DNA of 51,503 nucleotides. Source: a virus. Position numbers and translations under genes: made by a program. Positions within the stretch are counted from its first letter, which is position 1. Each line of letters begins with the position of its first letter. The stretch covers positions 1 to 51,503 of IMG/VR virus record IMGVR_UViG_3300025118_000023; one strand, 5' to 3'. Below, piece by piece: positions 1 to 7,237 of the stretch. The notes under the pieces were generated by a model, which was not told the origin of the DNA, did not search any database, and worked only from the letters and a program-made list of their open reading frames with translations.

Positions 1-42
1 TTCTGGAAGATTTGCAGCATGATACCGCGCTAGATTAGTCAT
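1..42 (-). CDS. 5' end of an unidentified gene (runs off the left edge)
   Basis: Only the first 14 codons are visible, reading MTNLARYHAANLPE. The ATG is preceded by a good AAGGAG ribosome site about 10 bases upstream, and a TATAAATA late promoter lies about 60 bases upstream. In T4 the gene after regA is DNA polymerase gene 43, but this N-terminus does not resemble the gp43 starts I know, so I give no function. Confidence 0.65.
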   Translation of the reverse strand, partial: MTNLARYHAANLPE

Positions 43-101
43 CTTAGTAGCTCCTTATTAAAGCGAGTTTGTGTTTTGTGGACCCCGAAGGCATCCATAC
101 T

Positions 102-109
102 TATTTATA
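102..109 (-). promoter_or_regulatory. T4-type late promoter TATAAATA
   Basis: Exact TATAAATA on the minus strand in the short gap upstream of the gene starting at 42. It matches the consensus read by the gp55 late sigma factor, which is itself encoded in this window. Confidence 0.65.
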
Positions 110-137
110 TCACATATCAACAAAAAGGTCAGTGTGG

Positions 138-809
138 TTAACCGAAATTAAATGGACACTTACCCGTACTTTCCCTATTCATAATTCCCCAAGCCTTACC
201 AGGCAAATAATCTTTTAATTTTAAATTTTGAAAAACTTCTAAAACAACTTTTCTTTCCGGTTTGCGTTTTATTAATTGATAATTTTCTCCCACTCCACTA
301 AATCGTATCATAAACATAGGATCACCTCTTTTAATTTTGAGGTGTGCTGTACGAAAAGCACATGATAGATTTCTTTTCCAAGTGCCTAATCTAAAATGGG
401 CACTAACAATTTCATGACTTGGATGTTGAATTTGTTCTAACCATACTTTCTTATTATCTGTCCACATAAGAACTGATGGATTAATTTGTATAATAGCTTC
501 CCGACCTTCTATAATTTCTATCTCAGTGTGGTGACAGAATTCATTAAATTGATCTTGATTTGAATTGACAACAGTACCATAGGTATCATTTCCATTATCT
601 TTTATTGTTACATCCCAATCTAATTGAGAATAAAAGACCCAAGTATTACTAGCCCAAGATTTCCAAGCAGGACATTTATAGAATCTATATTTGGTAAAAT
701 CTTCCGTATCAATATATTTGACAGGATCAATAAAAACACCATCCTTTAACAAAGGATGATCATTCTCTGGCCAAGGAGCCCAATAATGCCAATAAACTTT
801 TGTTGCCAT
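138..809 (-). CDS. Conserved-looking hypothetical protein, aromatic-rich (223 aa)
   Basis: I do not recognise a domain. The protein is rich in Trp and Tyr, especially near the N-terminus (TKVYWHYWAPWPENDHPLL), with no signal peptide or membrane segment. I chose the ATG at 809. An upstream in-frame TTG at 821 exists but has no better ribosome site and begins inside a duplicated 20-bp segment. The region upstream of the start repeats the first coding bases (see the repeat at 785-833). It follows regA and an unknown gene in the same direction. It could be a virion or host-takeover protein; the sequence does not say which. Confidence 0.7.
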   Translation of the reverse strand: MATKVYWHYWAPWPENDHPLLKDGVFIDPVKYIDTEDFTKYRFYKCPAWKSWASNTWVFYSQLDWDVTIKDNGNDTYGTVVNSNQDQFNEFCHHTEIEIIEGREAIIQINPSVLMWTDNKKVWLEQIQHPSHEIVSAHFRLGTWKRNLSCAFRTAHLKIKRGDPMFMIRFSGVGENYQLIKRKPERKVVLEVFQNLKLKDYLPGKAWGIMNRESTGKCPFNFG

Positions 810-833
810 AATCAATACCAATAAACTTTTGTT
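785..833. repeat. 20-bp direct repeat across a start codon
   Basis: Copies at 785-804 (AATGCCAATAAACTTTTGTT) and 814-833 (AATACCAATAAACTTTTGTT) differ at one base and are 9 bp apart, a 29-bp period. The first copy encodes the N-terminus of the 138-809 gene on the minus strand. The second lies just upstream of its ATG. The period is not a multiple of three, so the upstream copy is in another frame. Confidence 0.85.
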
Positions 834-840
834 AATATAA

Positions 841-1161
841 TCAAATAGTATAGTATCCGTCAGTTCTTGATCCTACAGTTTGTTCATAGAAAAGATCGCC
901 TTCATTTCCAAACATCAAAGTCTTCCATGAATCACCATCTTGTTTATAAACTTCTAAAGAAGTTTCCTGTCCATACTTAGTCTCAACTGTCCAAGTTCTT
1001 TCCCACCAATCCTTTTCTTCATTATACGTAAATCCTTTTTCTTCCAATTTGAAAGTAAAACAATCTACTGGATTCTCATCTATCGTGCATGTGGTAGAAA
1101 TACCAGCACCATCTTCGTTATCCAATGGATTATTAATCCAATTCAGGAATTTCATTATCAT
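841..1161 (-). CDS. Hypothetical protein (about 106 aa)
   Basis: Small acidic protein beginning MIMKFLNWINNPLDNEDGAG, with an aromatic-rich centre (DWWERTWTVE). ATG codons at 1161 and 1155 are both possible and neither has a clear Shine-Dalgarno sequence. It sits between regA and the aromatic-rich 223-aa gene, with short gaps on both sides. No family is recognised. Even aromatic and acidic composition suggests a soluble beta-rich protein, but that is only an impression. Confidence 0.6.
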   Translation of the reverse strand: MIMKFLNWINNPLDNEDGAGISTTCTIDENPVDCFTFKLEEKGFTYNEEKDWWERTWTVETKYGQETSLEVYKQDGDSWKTLMFGNEGDLFYEQTVGSRTDGYYTI

Positions 1162-1183
1162 ATGTAATAATACGGTGTGCTCT

Positions 1184-1234
1184 TTACTGGTTTGAAAGTT
1201 CCTCTATTCTATCACGAATTTCCTGTTTTGTCAT
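1184..1234 (-). CDS. Possible 16-codon mini-ORF overlapping the regA stop
   Basis: ATG at 1234 opens MTKQEIRDRIEELSNQ, out of frame with the end of regA, and stops at 1184-1186. The peptide would be an amphipathic helix. It may be a coupling cistron, the remnant of a longer gene, or chance. No strong ribosome site is visible. Confidence 0.2.
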   Translation of the reverse strand: MTKQEIRDRIEELSNQ

Positions 1235-1664
1235 TCTGCTCTGTCACCTTCTTCTTACCAATGTTATATTTGGTTTCTAAAGTCCATTCTCCCTTCTCCT
1301 TATAAGCGAGAACCTTTATTTGATTCAACGGAGCAACTTCTGTAATTATACCAGGATTAACGATTGTTATCAACCCCCAATCACCTAGAAGTTGAGCAAT
1401 ACGATTTCTACGTTGAACATCATTGGTTGTAAGATTAGCATGTTTTCCATCCAAGGCAAACAATTCCTTGAAATGAACAATATAATACTTCCCTTGCTTG
1501 TGCAAGATATGACACGATTGGTAGAGCTTCTTCTCTTTCCTTGAAGCAACTCCAATCCTTGTAAGAGTTTCTCTTACCTTAAGAAAATCATCAGGTTCAT
1601 TAAGAATAATCTCAATCATCCTATCAGGTGCCCACTTCACTTCGGCTTCTTGAACCACACTCAT
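1212..1664 (-). CDS. regA: RegA translational repressor
   Basis: RegA is a T4 RNA-binding protein that blocks translation of early mRNAs, including those for clamp and clamp-loader genes, by occupying their start regions. From residue 16 the protein follows T4 RegA closely: MIEIILNEPDDFLKVRETLT, then LYQSCHILHKQGKYYIVHFK, RRNRIAQLLGDWGLITIV and a final KYNIG motif. Length is 150 residues against 122 in T4, because of a 15-residue N-terminal extension and a longer C-terminus. The start at 1664 has a GGAGG site 8 bases upstream and overlaps the gp62 stop as ATGA, so the extended form is preferred over the internal ATG. Position after gp62 is as in T4. Confidence 0.93.
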   Translation of the reverse strand: MSVVQEAEVKWAPDRMIEIILNEPDDFLKVRETLTRIGVASRKEKKLYQSCHILHKQGKYYIVHFKELFALDGKHANLTTNDVQRRNRIAQLLGDWGLITIVNPGIITEVAPLNQIKVLAYKEKGEWTLETKYNIGKKKVTEQNDKTGNS

Positions 1665-2035
1665 TTTGATCCTCCAATGTCAATTCGATTCTTAATAAAG
1701 TTAATTTGATCTGTCGTCAAGATTTTTAGAGCTTGTGCCGCCTTATCATTACTATAACCATAGTAAATTTTGACCGTCTCAAGGTCCGTTACCTTGTCCT
1801 TTTTAAGCCAAGGAGAAAATCTTTTACGTTTCCTCAATGTATTTAGATAAAAATTATATTGCATATCATGATCTAAATGATGGTTTATATTCATCTCATT
1901 TACAAACAAAATAGCATCAACAGAACCACTTAAACATTTATTAATAATAAATGCCGGATACTTTGCTGTGGGATCTTCCTCCAAAACATTCTTCTTTGTT
2001 TGATTAATAGAGTTCAACCAATCTTTCAATTCCAT
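1661..2035 (-). CDS. 62: Clamp loader small subunit gp62
   Basis: gp62 joins gp44 to load the gp45 sliding clamp at primer ends. The 124-residue product starting MELKDWLNSINQTKKN matches the short marine form of gp62, with the conserved stretch RKRKRFSPWLKK followed by a YYGYS segment. T4 gp62 is 187 residues. I chose the ATG at 2035 because it has GGAG upstream and matches family starts; a GTG at 2053 is in frame but lengthens the protein. The ATG overlaps the stop of a 13-codon ORF (TGATG), and its own stop overlaps regA. Confidence 0.88.
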   Translation of the reverse strand: MELKDWLNSINQTKKNVLEEDPTAKYPAFIINKCLSGSVDAILFVNEMNINHHLDHDMQYNFYLNTLRKRKRFSPWLKKDKVTDLETVKIYYGYSNDKAAQALKILTTDQINFIKNRIDIGGSK

Positions 2036-2076
2036 CACGATTTCTCCAACCACTCATTATACTCTTTCATACTCAT
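2035..2076 (-). CDS. Possible 13-codon coupling cistron upstream of gp62
   Basis: ATG at 2076 overlaps the stop of the glycosyltransferase gene as ATGA. The ORF reads MSMKEYNEWLEKS, and its stop at 2035-2037 overlaps the gp62 ATG as TGATG. Such an arrangement would pass ribosomes directly from one gene to the next. There is no independent evidence that the peptide has a function. Confidence 0.3.
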   Translation of the reverse strand: MSMKEYNEWLEKS

Positions 2077-3008
2077 AATTTTACAGCAGACATTCTATTA
2101 TAATAAGGATCTATATCTCCTGCCAGTTCATCAACATCCCTAATAAGATTATGATACTTTAATTCAGATGAAGCAAATTCTTGTTCTTTTTTTGTAGTAT
2201 AATGCAAGACAACTGGATTAAAACATTCTCGATGTTTCTGTTCAATATACCCTTGAGTTACATCTTGTATACCAAATAAACCAGTATTAACTTCCAATCT
2301 ACTTAAAAGAATCCATACAGCATATTCATCAACTATCCTTGTATTTGGAATAGGCAAGAGAACTTGACTACTCTTAAATTGTTCCATCAAATCAGATAAT
2401 TCATCCAAATGTTCAATAATAGACTTATGAATATTATCATTAAGTAAGACCACTCCTAAACAAAATTTGTATACAGGATGTTTTCCTCCCAAATCATAGA
2501 TGCAAGCATCAACTCTATCCAATTGATCTCTTATATTCCTTCCTCCGCCATTATTTGGATCATATCTAAATCCAAATTCTTCTCTACCATATACATCAAA
2601 TTGACAATATGTATCAAATAAGTATTGAACATCATGATAGAAGATAGTATCTGAATCAACATACAATATGTTATGAGATTCTTCTTTGAAATATTGTAAA
2701 TTATACCATCGATGAATTGACCAAGCATTCAACATAGTATCATCAAACCCATCAATAAAAGGTTCAACTCTTACTGCATATTCCAGTATAAGATGCTGAG
2801 GAATGAAATCAGGATCGTCGCAAAAAATGTAAACGGGGATTGTATCATTATATGTTCTCAATGAAGAAATGCTGTGTTCAAGGCGTTTAAGTTCATGCTG
2901 ATTAATATGAGCATGGGGACTCATTTTATATGAATAGAAAACAATGTTTTCATATCCATTATTTCGGCCCCTAAATTTCCTTAGTTTTTCTTTGATAGAT
3001 TCAGTCAT
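2073..3008 (-). CDS. Putative GT8-like glycosyltransferase
   Basis: The 311-residue protein looks like a nucleotide-sugar glycosyltransferase of the GT-A fold. It has an opening beta/alpha segment (NIVFYSYKMS), a second strand with PVYIFCDD near residue 60, and the metal-binding DXD motif as ILYVDSDTIFY (DSD at 118-120). A later segment NPVVLHYTTKK resembles the C-terminal metal-ligand His of GT8 enzymes. It may modify phage DNA, virion proteins or host surface sugar; the sequence does not show which. It lies between the DruA-like gene and gp62 and overlaps both neighbours by ATGA, so it is co-translated with the clamp loader. Confidence 0.7.
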   Translation of the reverse strand: MTESIKEKLRKFRGRNNGYENIVFYSYKMSPHAHINQHELKRLEHSISSLRTYNDTIPVYIFCDDPDFIPQHLILEYAVRVEPFIDGFDDTMLNAWSIHRWYNLQYFKEESHNILYVDSDTIFYHDVQYLFDTYCQFDVYGREEFGFRYDPNNGGGRNIRDQLDRVDACIYDLGGKHPVYKFCLGVVLLNDNIHKSIIEHLDELSDLMEQFKSSQVLLPIPNTRIVDEYAVWILLSRLEVNTGLFGIQDVTQGYIEQKHRECFNPVVLHYTTKKEQEFASSELKYHNLIRDVDELAGDIDPYYNRMSAVKL

Positions 3009-4126
3009 CGTATAATGTCAATGTGCATGTCTTTGGTCCAAATCTCAAGTTCTTTACGAACTTTATCATCCTCATTAAGAGTTTGATATCTCTTAGAAGC
3101 CTTTCTCTTCCACCATTCTACTATGTTATCCATATAGAATTTATCAAAGTTAATAGGATTCTTTTCAAGAGTATCTTGATCACCACTAAGAACTTCCCTA
3201 GAATTAGAGAATCCATAATCCGACATATAGAATCTCTTTCTCTCTGTAAGGTTCTTAAATTTATCAAGACTCTCACTAAGCATTCTAAGATCATCAGGAT
3301 ATTCCTGAAGATTGGATTTCATAATCGCAATCATCTTAGCCTGCGTCTTCAACTTCCTACTTGAAGCATTCTTTTTAACAAGAGTAGCACTACGATCATT
3401 ACTCATATAAGATTTAAATAATCTCTCCAACTTTTTGAATAATGGTCCAGGTAGAAGTGGCAAAAAATTACTATCAGTTAATCCTTTGAATCTTATGTAT
3501 GGTTTTAATCCATCATACTGGGAAGATGATTTTGTACTACCATAAAGAGAAGTAGTTTCAAAACAACATATATTACTATCATACTTCCTGTCAATGACTT
3601 CACGTATTTCATGAGAACAACAAATAAGTGATAGTAATTTTCCTCCTAAACAATTATAACCGAAAGGTTGTGTAGGGACAATAATAAATCCCATAATTGT
3701 ATGCCGATTTAACAAAGAAAGATTGGGAACATGTCCAAGCCAATCGTTTCTTGGTCTAGAATTAATTAATGGAGATCCCAAACGAATAAATCCAATGATT
3801 TTATTTGTAGTAGTTTCTCTTACAATAATACGAATAGTCTTGCCAGGAATGGATTCTTCAATGGCATGAGAAGTTGTAATGGCAAGGTAATTATTAAAAA
3901 CCTCATTATTCTCCTCAACATTAAAACTAATCTTCATATCCTCAGGAGACATATCCCAAGAACTAAAAAAATCATCCTCTAAAGGAAATAGAGGATTAAT
4001 ACCAAGATTAGCAATCTTTTCTTGTTTAACTTTTCTCAGATAATCATCAATACGATCAAATCCATTGAAGTATTCAACAAAGTCACTGATAATAAATCTA
4101 AGTTCTTCAATAGGAATTTTGATCAT
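3005..4126 (-). CDS. DUF4338/DruA-like protein of T4-like marine phages
   Basis: A 373-residue protein in the clamp-loader operon. Visible segments are KIIGFIRLGSPL (109-120), RNDWLG (126-131), GFIIVPTQPFGYNCLGGKLL (146-165) and FETTSLYGSTKSSSQY (189-204), followed by a basic helical C-terminus. Their order resembles DUF4338, the family of the Druantia defence protein DruA, which has a similar series of strand, RD-W-G, VP-N-AS-LL and ETF-GT-Y elements. I infer this from remembered motifs and it is remote. I recall similar proteins in other T4-like marine phages, with unknown role. It overlaps the 106-aa gene upstream and the glycosyltransferase downstream by ATGA. Confidence 0.5.
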   Translation of the reverse strand: MIKIPIEELRFIISDFVEYFNGFDRIDDYLRKVKQEKIANLGINPLFPLEDDFFSSWDMSPEDMKISFNVEENNEVFNNYLAITTSHAIEESIPGKTIRIIVRETTTNKIIGFIRLGSPLINSRPRNDWLGHVPNLSLLNRHTIMGFIIVPTQPFGYNCLGGKLLSLICCSHEIREVIDRKYDSNICCFETTSLYGSTKSSSQYDGLKPYIRFKGLTDSNFLPLLPGPLFKKLERLFKSYMSNDRSATLVKKNASSRKLKTQAKMIAIMKSNLQEYPDDLRMLSESLDKFKNLTERKRFYMSDYGFSNSREVLSGDQDTLEKNPINFDKFYMDNIVEWWKRKASKRYQTLNEDDKVRKELEIWTKDMHIDIIR

Positions 4127-4443
4127 GTGGATCCACTCAATCCTCCATTAAACTGTATATTCTCCGAACCACCCAACCATGATCCACCATTCTTTGTAGC
4201 AAATCTATACATCTTTTCATGTACAGTAAGTCCTTTCTCTTCTTCAATATTATCACTCTCATCAGGATTTTCCATACTATAATCCCTAGCAATAGGCATT
4301 GCATCTGAAGGATTTTCATATGGAGGTTCATATGAAGAAGGTGCATACTCATCAGTTATTGGAGTAAGCGGATCAATTTTATCCATATATTTCCAAGTGG
4401 ACTCAAACCAATCGTCAGGATCTACACCCAAATCGTTTTTCAT
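4123..4443 (-). CDS. Hypothetical acidic protein (106 aa)
   Basis: No family recognised. The protein is acidic and Pro/Ser/Tyr-rich in the middle (EYAPSSYEPPYENPSD) with a C-terminal part containing YRFATKNGGSWLGGS, and is probably largely disordered. It overlaps both neighbours by ATGA, which supports translation. The same DNA holds a 71-codon ORF in another frame that I treat as a shadow. Confidence 0.6.
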   Translation of the reverse strand: MKNDLGVDPDDWFESTWKYMDKIDPLTPITDEYAPSSYEPPYENPSDAMPIARDYSMENPDESDNIEEEKGLTVHEKMYRFATKNGGSWLGGSENIQFNGGLSGST

Positions 4444-4625
4444 TTTAGGCCCCTTTCTTTTTTAAATTTTTTCCAATCCCTACCAACAGTTTTCTCACCA
4501 TATTTCATACGAAGATTTCTCTCTTCATTTTCTTCATCATTCTTTTGCAATCGTCTTTCCCATTTACGATCACGATTTAACTGTCGTAAATTATATAGTT
4601 GAAATGAGTCTGGCAATAGGTTCAT
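4440..4625 (-). CDS. Hypothetical small charged protein (61 aa)
   Basis: A short, highly charged protein, rich in Arg, Lys and Glu (DRKWERRLQKNDEENEERNL), likely a single helix. It starts by ATGA overlap with the gp44 stop and ends by ATGA overlap with the next gene. In T4 a gene in this position would be gp62, but this protein has no gp62 features. Function unknown. Confidence 0.6.
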   Translation of the reverse strand: MNLLPDSFQLYNLRQLNRDRKWERRLQKNDEENEERNLRMKYGEKTVGRDWKKFKKERGLK

Positions 4626-5575
4626 TTGAAGTTACACTCACACATAATTTCAGTAAAAGCGGCGAGAAGATTTATCTCTTGATCCGCGACGAAGGCAATT
4701 TGATACTGGTAACGAGCAAGAATAAGGACAGCAGAAGCCAAACCAGGCCCGTCCACGGCCATAGGAAGAGCATCGTATAAACGCCGCATAAGAACAGAAG
4801 GATCATTATCCATGTTATCAGATACCCACTTCCTGACGGCAGTAAAGTCCTTCTCCTTAAGTTTTTTAACAAGCTCATTAATGGATACGTCCGAAAACGT
4901 TGCTAAAATACCAGTGTCTATTGTACCACCAGCCGAATACCTTTGGCACTCATTTAAGACCCTTCTCCAGTCTGGGAAGTGTTTATTAATAAGTTCTGCC
5001 AGAACCTTCTTGTCAGCTTCGCACCTCTCCTGGTCCAAGATAGTGTTAAGTCTGGTGAAGAAAGCAGCCGCAATCTCTTGTTTCTCTTTTCCCCTAACCG
5101 AGAATTCAATAACAGAACACCGCGAGTGGAGGGGTTCGATGATTTTATTTTTATAATTACAGGTAAAGATGAATCTACAGTTTTTGTAGAACGATTCAAT
5201 ATTCGCCCGTAAGAGTAATTGTACGTCATGGGTTGTATTGTCAGCCTCATCTATAATGATGACTTTATGTTTATCCGATGTAGTAAGAGAAACTGTGGAA
5301 GCAAAATTCTTTGCAGTATTTCTTACCGTATCCAAAAATCTCCCTTCATCAGATCCATTGATAACATAAGAATCAACGCCAAGTTCATTGCAGAGTGCCT
5401 TGGCAACAGTAGTTTTACCAATACCAGGTGGACCAGAAAGAAGAAGGTTTGGAATTTCTCCTTTATTTAGGAAATCTCTAAAGGTTTTCTTTATATTCTC
5501 TGGAAGAATACAATCTTCAATCGTTTTGGGTCTATACTTTTCAACCCAAAGAAATTCATTACGAGTCGTGGTCAT
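4622..5575 (-). CDS. 44: Clamp loader large subunit gp44 (AAA+ ATPase)
   Basis: gp44 with gp62 opens the gp45 clamp and closes it on DNA using ATP. The 317 residues (T4: 319) show FLWVEKYRPKTIEDCILP at the N-terminus, Walker A GPPGIGKT (48-55), Walker B VIIIDEAD (105-112), the clamp-loader SRC motif (151-153) and a sensor 2 region near FPDWRRVLNECQRYS. The C-terminal collar domain follows. It overlaps the 83-aa gene upstream by 17 bases. In T4, RegA represses gp44 translation; regA lies about 3 kb downstream here. Confidence 0.96.
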   Translation of the reverse strand: MTTTRNEFLWVEKYRPKTIEDCILPENIKKTFRDFLNKGEIPNLLLSGPPGIGKTTVAKALCNELGVDSYVINGSDEGRFLDTVRNTAKNFASTVSLTTSDKHKVIIIDEADNTTHDVQLLLRANIESFYKNCRFIFTCNYKNKIIEPLHSRCSVIEFSVRGKEKQEIAAAFFTRLNTILDQERCEADKKVLAELINKHFPDWRRVLNECQRYSAGGTIDTGILATFSDVSINELVKKLKEKDFTAVRKWVSDNMDNDPSVLMRRLYDALPMAVDGPGLASAVLILARYQYQIAFVADQEINLLAAFTEIMCECNFK

Positions 5576-5810
5576 GTTTTTTTATGCTAGCCTCCCATTC
5601 TTGTAGTGATGATTGACAATCTGGTGGTTCTGGATCCTTATAACCTTTGATCTTTTTCCAATCAACATGCATGGCACCAAGCATCCATGATTGAGATAAA
5701 GACTTGGGACCTTTCTCTAAGAGTTCACACTGCATAAGCGAGAGTCTATGCCCTGCGAGATCAAGATACTCAGACCTCCAATTAGAATCGTCATAAGGTT
5801 TATTCTTCAT
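5559..5810 (-). CDS. Conserved-looking hypothetical protein (83 aa)
   Basis: Starts MKNKPYDDSNWRSEYLDLAG after a GAGG ribosome site and contains a compact helical core with QCELLEKGPKSLSQSW and GAMHVDW. I recall similar small proteins in T4-like marine phages, but no known function. Located between gp45 and gp44 with overlaps at both ends, so it probably belongs to replisome gene expression timing, if not to the replisome itself. Confidence 0.7.
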   Translation of the reverse strand: MKNKPYDDSNWRSEYLDLAGHRLSLMQCELLEKGPKSLSQSWMLGAMHVDWKKIKGYKDPEPPDCQSSLQEWEASIKKHDHDS

Positions 5811-6072
5811 AATTCCTCAATCTAACATAATAAGGTGCAAGAGAGTGAGTACTGAAATTAGGATCCGGCATAATCCCCCTCTCTAAATTCAATTCCTGTA
5901 ACAAATACCATTGACCATCATCTTCAGCCCTTTCTAATATCTCCACATATTCTACGCCAGATTTCAACAGACGCACAGCCTCATCCTGAGCATCTGTCCA
6001 GTCTTCATACTCCTTTTCTCCCACACGTTCATGAGAATATTCATTACTTAATTGACATACCTTATACATCAT
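5800..6072 (-). CDS. Hypothetical protein (90 aa)
   Basis: A small acidic protein starting MMYKVCQLSNEYSHERVG and ending YYVRLRNYEE. It has the look of a short alpha/beta domain (DAQDEAVRLLKSGVEYVEIL then DGQWYLLQEL). It begins inside the end of gp45 and ends inside the start of the 83-aa gene. No family recognised. Confidence 0.6.
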   Translation of the reverse strand: MMYKVCQLSNEYSHERVGEKEYEDWTDAQDEAVRLLKSGVEYVEILERAEDDGQWYLLQELNLERGIMPDPNFSTHSLAPYYVRLRNYEE

Positions 6073-6733
6073 CCCATGAGATATCAGGTTCTAAAGCAAT
6101 ATAGTAAGTCAAATCATAATTCTTACTAACAAACCTAGAAAGCAATTTCTTAGAAATTACTACTTCATAAGTTCCAGGAAGAATCTTAATATTTTCTACC
6201 TTAAAATTAAGAACAAAAGTATTATCAGTCTCTCCTACAATTATTGAAAAATCATTCGATGTGTCACTCTTCTTATCCCTAACAACTAATTTAACAACGC
6301 CATTCTCACCAACAACAGAAAGATCTGGAAGTTGATACACATAAGATGCTTTCAACAACTTATCTAATTGTTCAGTCTCAAGAACAAAACTGATATCTTC
6401 ACTTGGGAGGTGTAAAGATTTATCTGGAGGCGTTACAATAACAGTAGCATCCGCAAAGAAATATTTTGATCTAGACTTACCTTCCTTTATTACCACATAG
6501 GAATCGTTAGCAAAGTCTAGTTCCGGTTTCTTATGCAAGGAAAGTCCATTAAGAAACTGATTAAGATCATAGATACCAAAGTCTTTTGGAATCTCTTCTT
6601 CTATATGTACCTCAGCAAGAATATTCTTCATGACTGAAATAGTACGAAGTTTTGAACCAGCCTTAAAAAGAATTGACTGATTAATAGTTGAAAAGTTTTT
6701 TAATAACGAAAGTGTTTTGTCAGAAAGTTTCAT
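6062..6733 (-). CDS. 45: DNA polymerase sliding clamp gp45
   Basis: gp45 is the trimeric clamp that tethers the polymerase and, in T4, also activates late transcription with gp55 and gp33. The 223-residue product aligns with T4 gp45 (228) from MKLSDKTLSLLKNFSTINQS, through FGIYDLNQFLNGLSL, to LPGTYEVVISKK and a final YYIALEPD. I chose the ATG at 6733 because T4 gp45 starts at the equivalent MKLS; an in-frame ATG at 6754 would add seven residues. It overlaps the DUF3310 gene slightly. Confidence 0.95.
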   Translation of the reverse strand: MKLSDKTLSLLKNFSTINQSILFKAGSKLRTISVMKNILAEVHIEEEIPKDFGIYDLNQFLNGLSLHKKPELDFANDSYVVIKEGKSRSKYFFADATVIVTPPDKSLHLPSEDISFVLETEQLDKLLKASYVYQLPDLSVVGENGVVKLVVRDKKSDTSNDFSIIVGETDNTFVLNFKVENIKILPGTYEVVISKKLLSRFVSKNYDLTYYIALEPDISWDDV

Positions 6734-7217
6734 AACCACGGGTCGGAGTTTCATTTTGTGTGTTGCCGCTGAAATAGTATAACAGAAGGCAGTAGTGCAT
6801 TGCTTTTAGTATATCACGCTTTGCTTGTCCCTTCTTATCATACCTACTCAAATACTTAATGGCATTAGATCGACAGAAAGATTCCGCATCACCTACGGAA
6901 TGAATAAGGTCAAGAGTTTGTACATTAGAACCATCATTAGTATAATGTCCTTGATATGTTGAAGAAATATAATCAGAAAGATCACGCATACTTTTATCTT
7001 CTTGGTATTTCCTATAATCAGATTGTTCAAAATCGGCTACAGGTTTTTTTCCTATAACTTCTTTATAATTCTCTTCAGCCTTCATTAAGTGATCAACAAG
7101 TTTAGCATAATCATCAGGTTCTTCTGGTTTCTCAGTCATCTTCTTCTCCTTTATAGGGTAAGTTTCATCCATAGTACCATTAATTTCTTCCCATAATAAA
7201 CTCCAAGCATTAACCAT
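6720..7217 (-). CDS. DUF3310 protein
   Basis: The 165-residue protein has a variable, acidic N-terminal half and a C-terminal DUF3310-type domain: HYTNDGSNVQTLDLI, then FCRSNAIKYLSRYDKKGQ and a final helix DILKAMHYCLLLYY. DUF3310 is common in phages and sometimes described as nucleotide-kinase-like, but its activity is not established. The start has GAGG about 7 bases upstream. It lies between the CobS-like ATPase and the clamp gene. Confidence 0.85.
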   Translation of the reverse strand: MVNAWSLLWEEINGTMDETYPIKEKKMTEKPEEPDDYAKLVDHLMKAEENYKEVIGKKPVADFEQSDYRKYQEDKSMRDLSDYISSTYQGHYTNDGSNVQTLDLIHSVGDAESFCRSNAIKYLSRYDKKGQAKRDILKAMHYCLLLYYFSGNTQNETPTRGYETF

Positions 7218-7237
7218 AAGTACCTCATAGAATTATA

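Noticed and set aside
3000-3030. Minus-strand TTGACA followed by TATAC as a promoter
   Set aside because: The two elements are directly adjacent with no usable spacer, and they lie within overlapping coding sequence.
4440-4625. gp62 identity for the gene next to gp44
   Set aside because: The 61-residue charged peptide lacks gp62 features; the clear gp62 (RKRKRFSPWLKK) is at 1661-2035.
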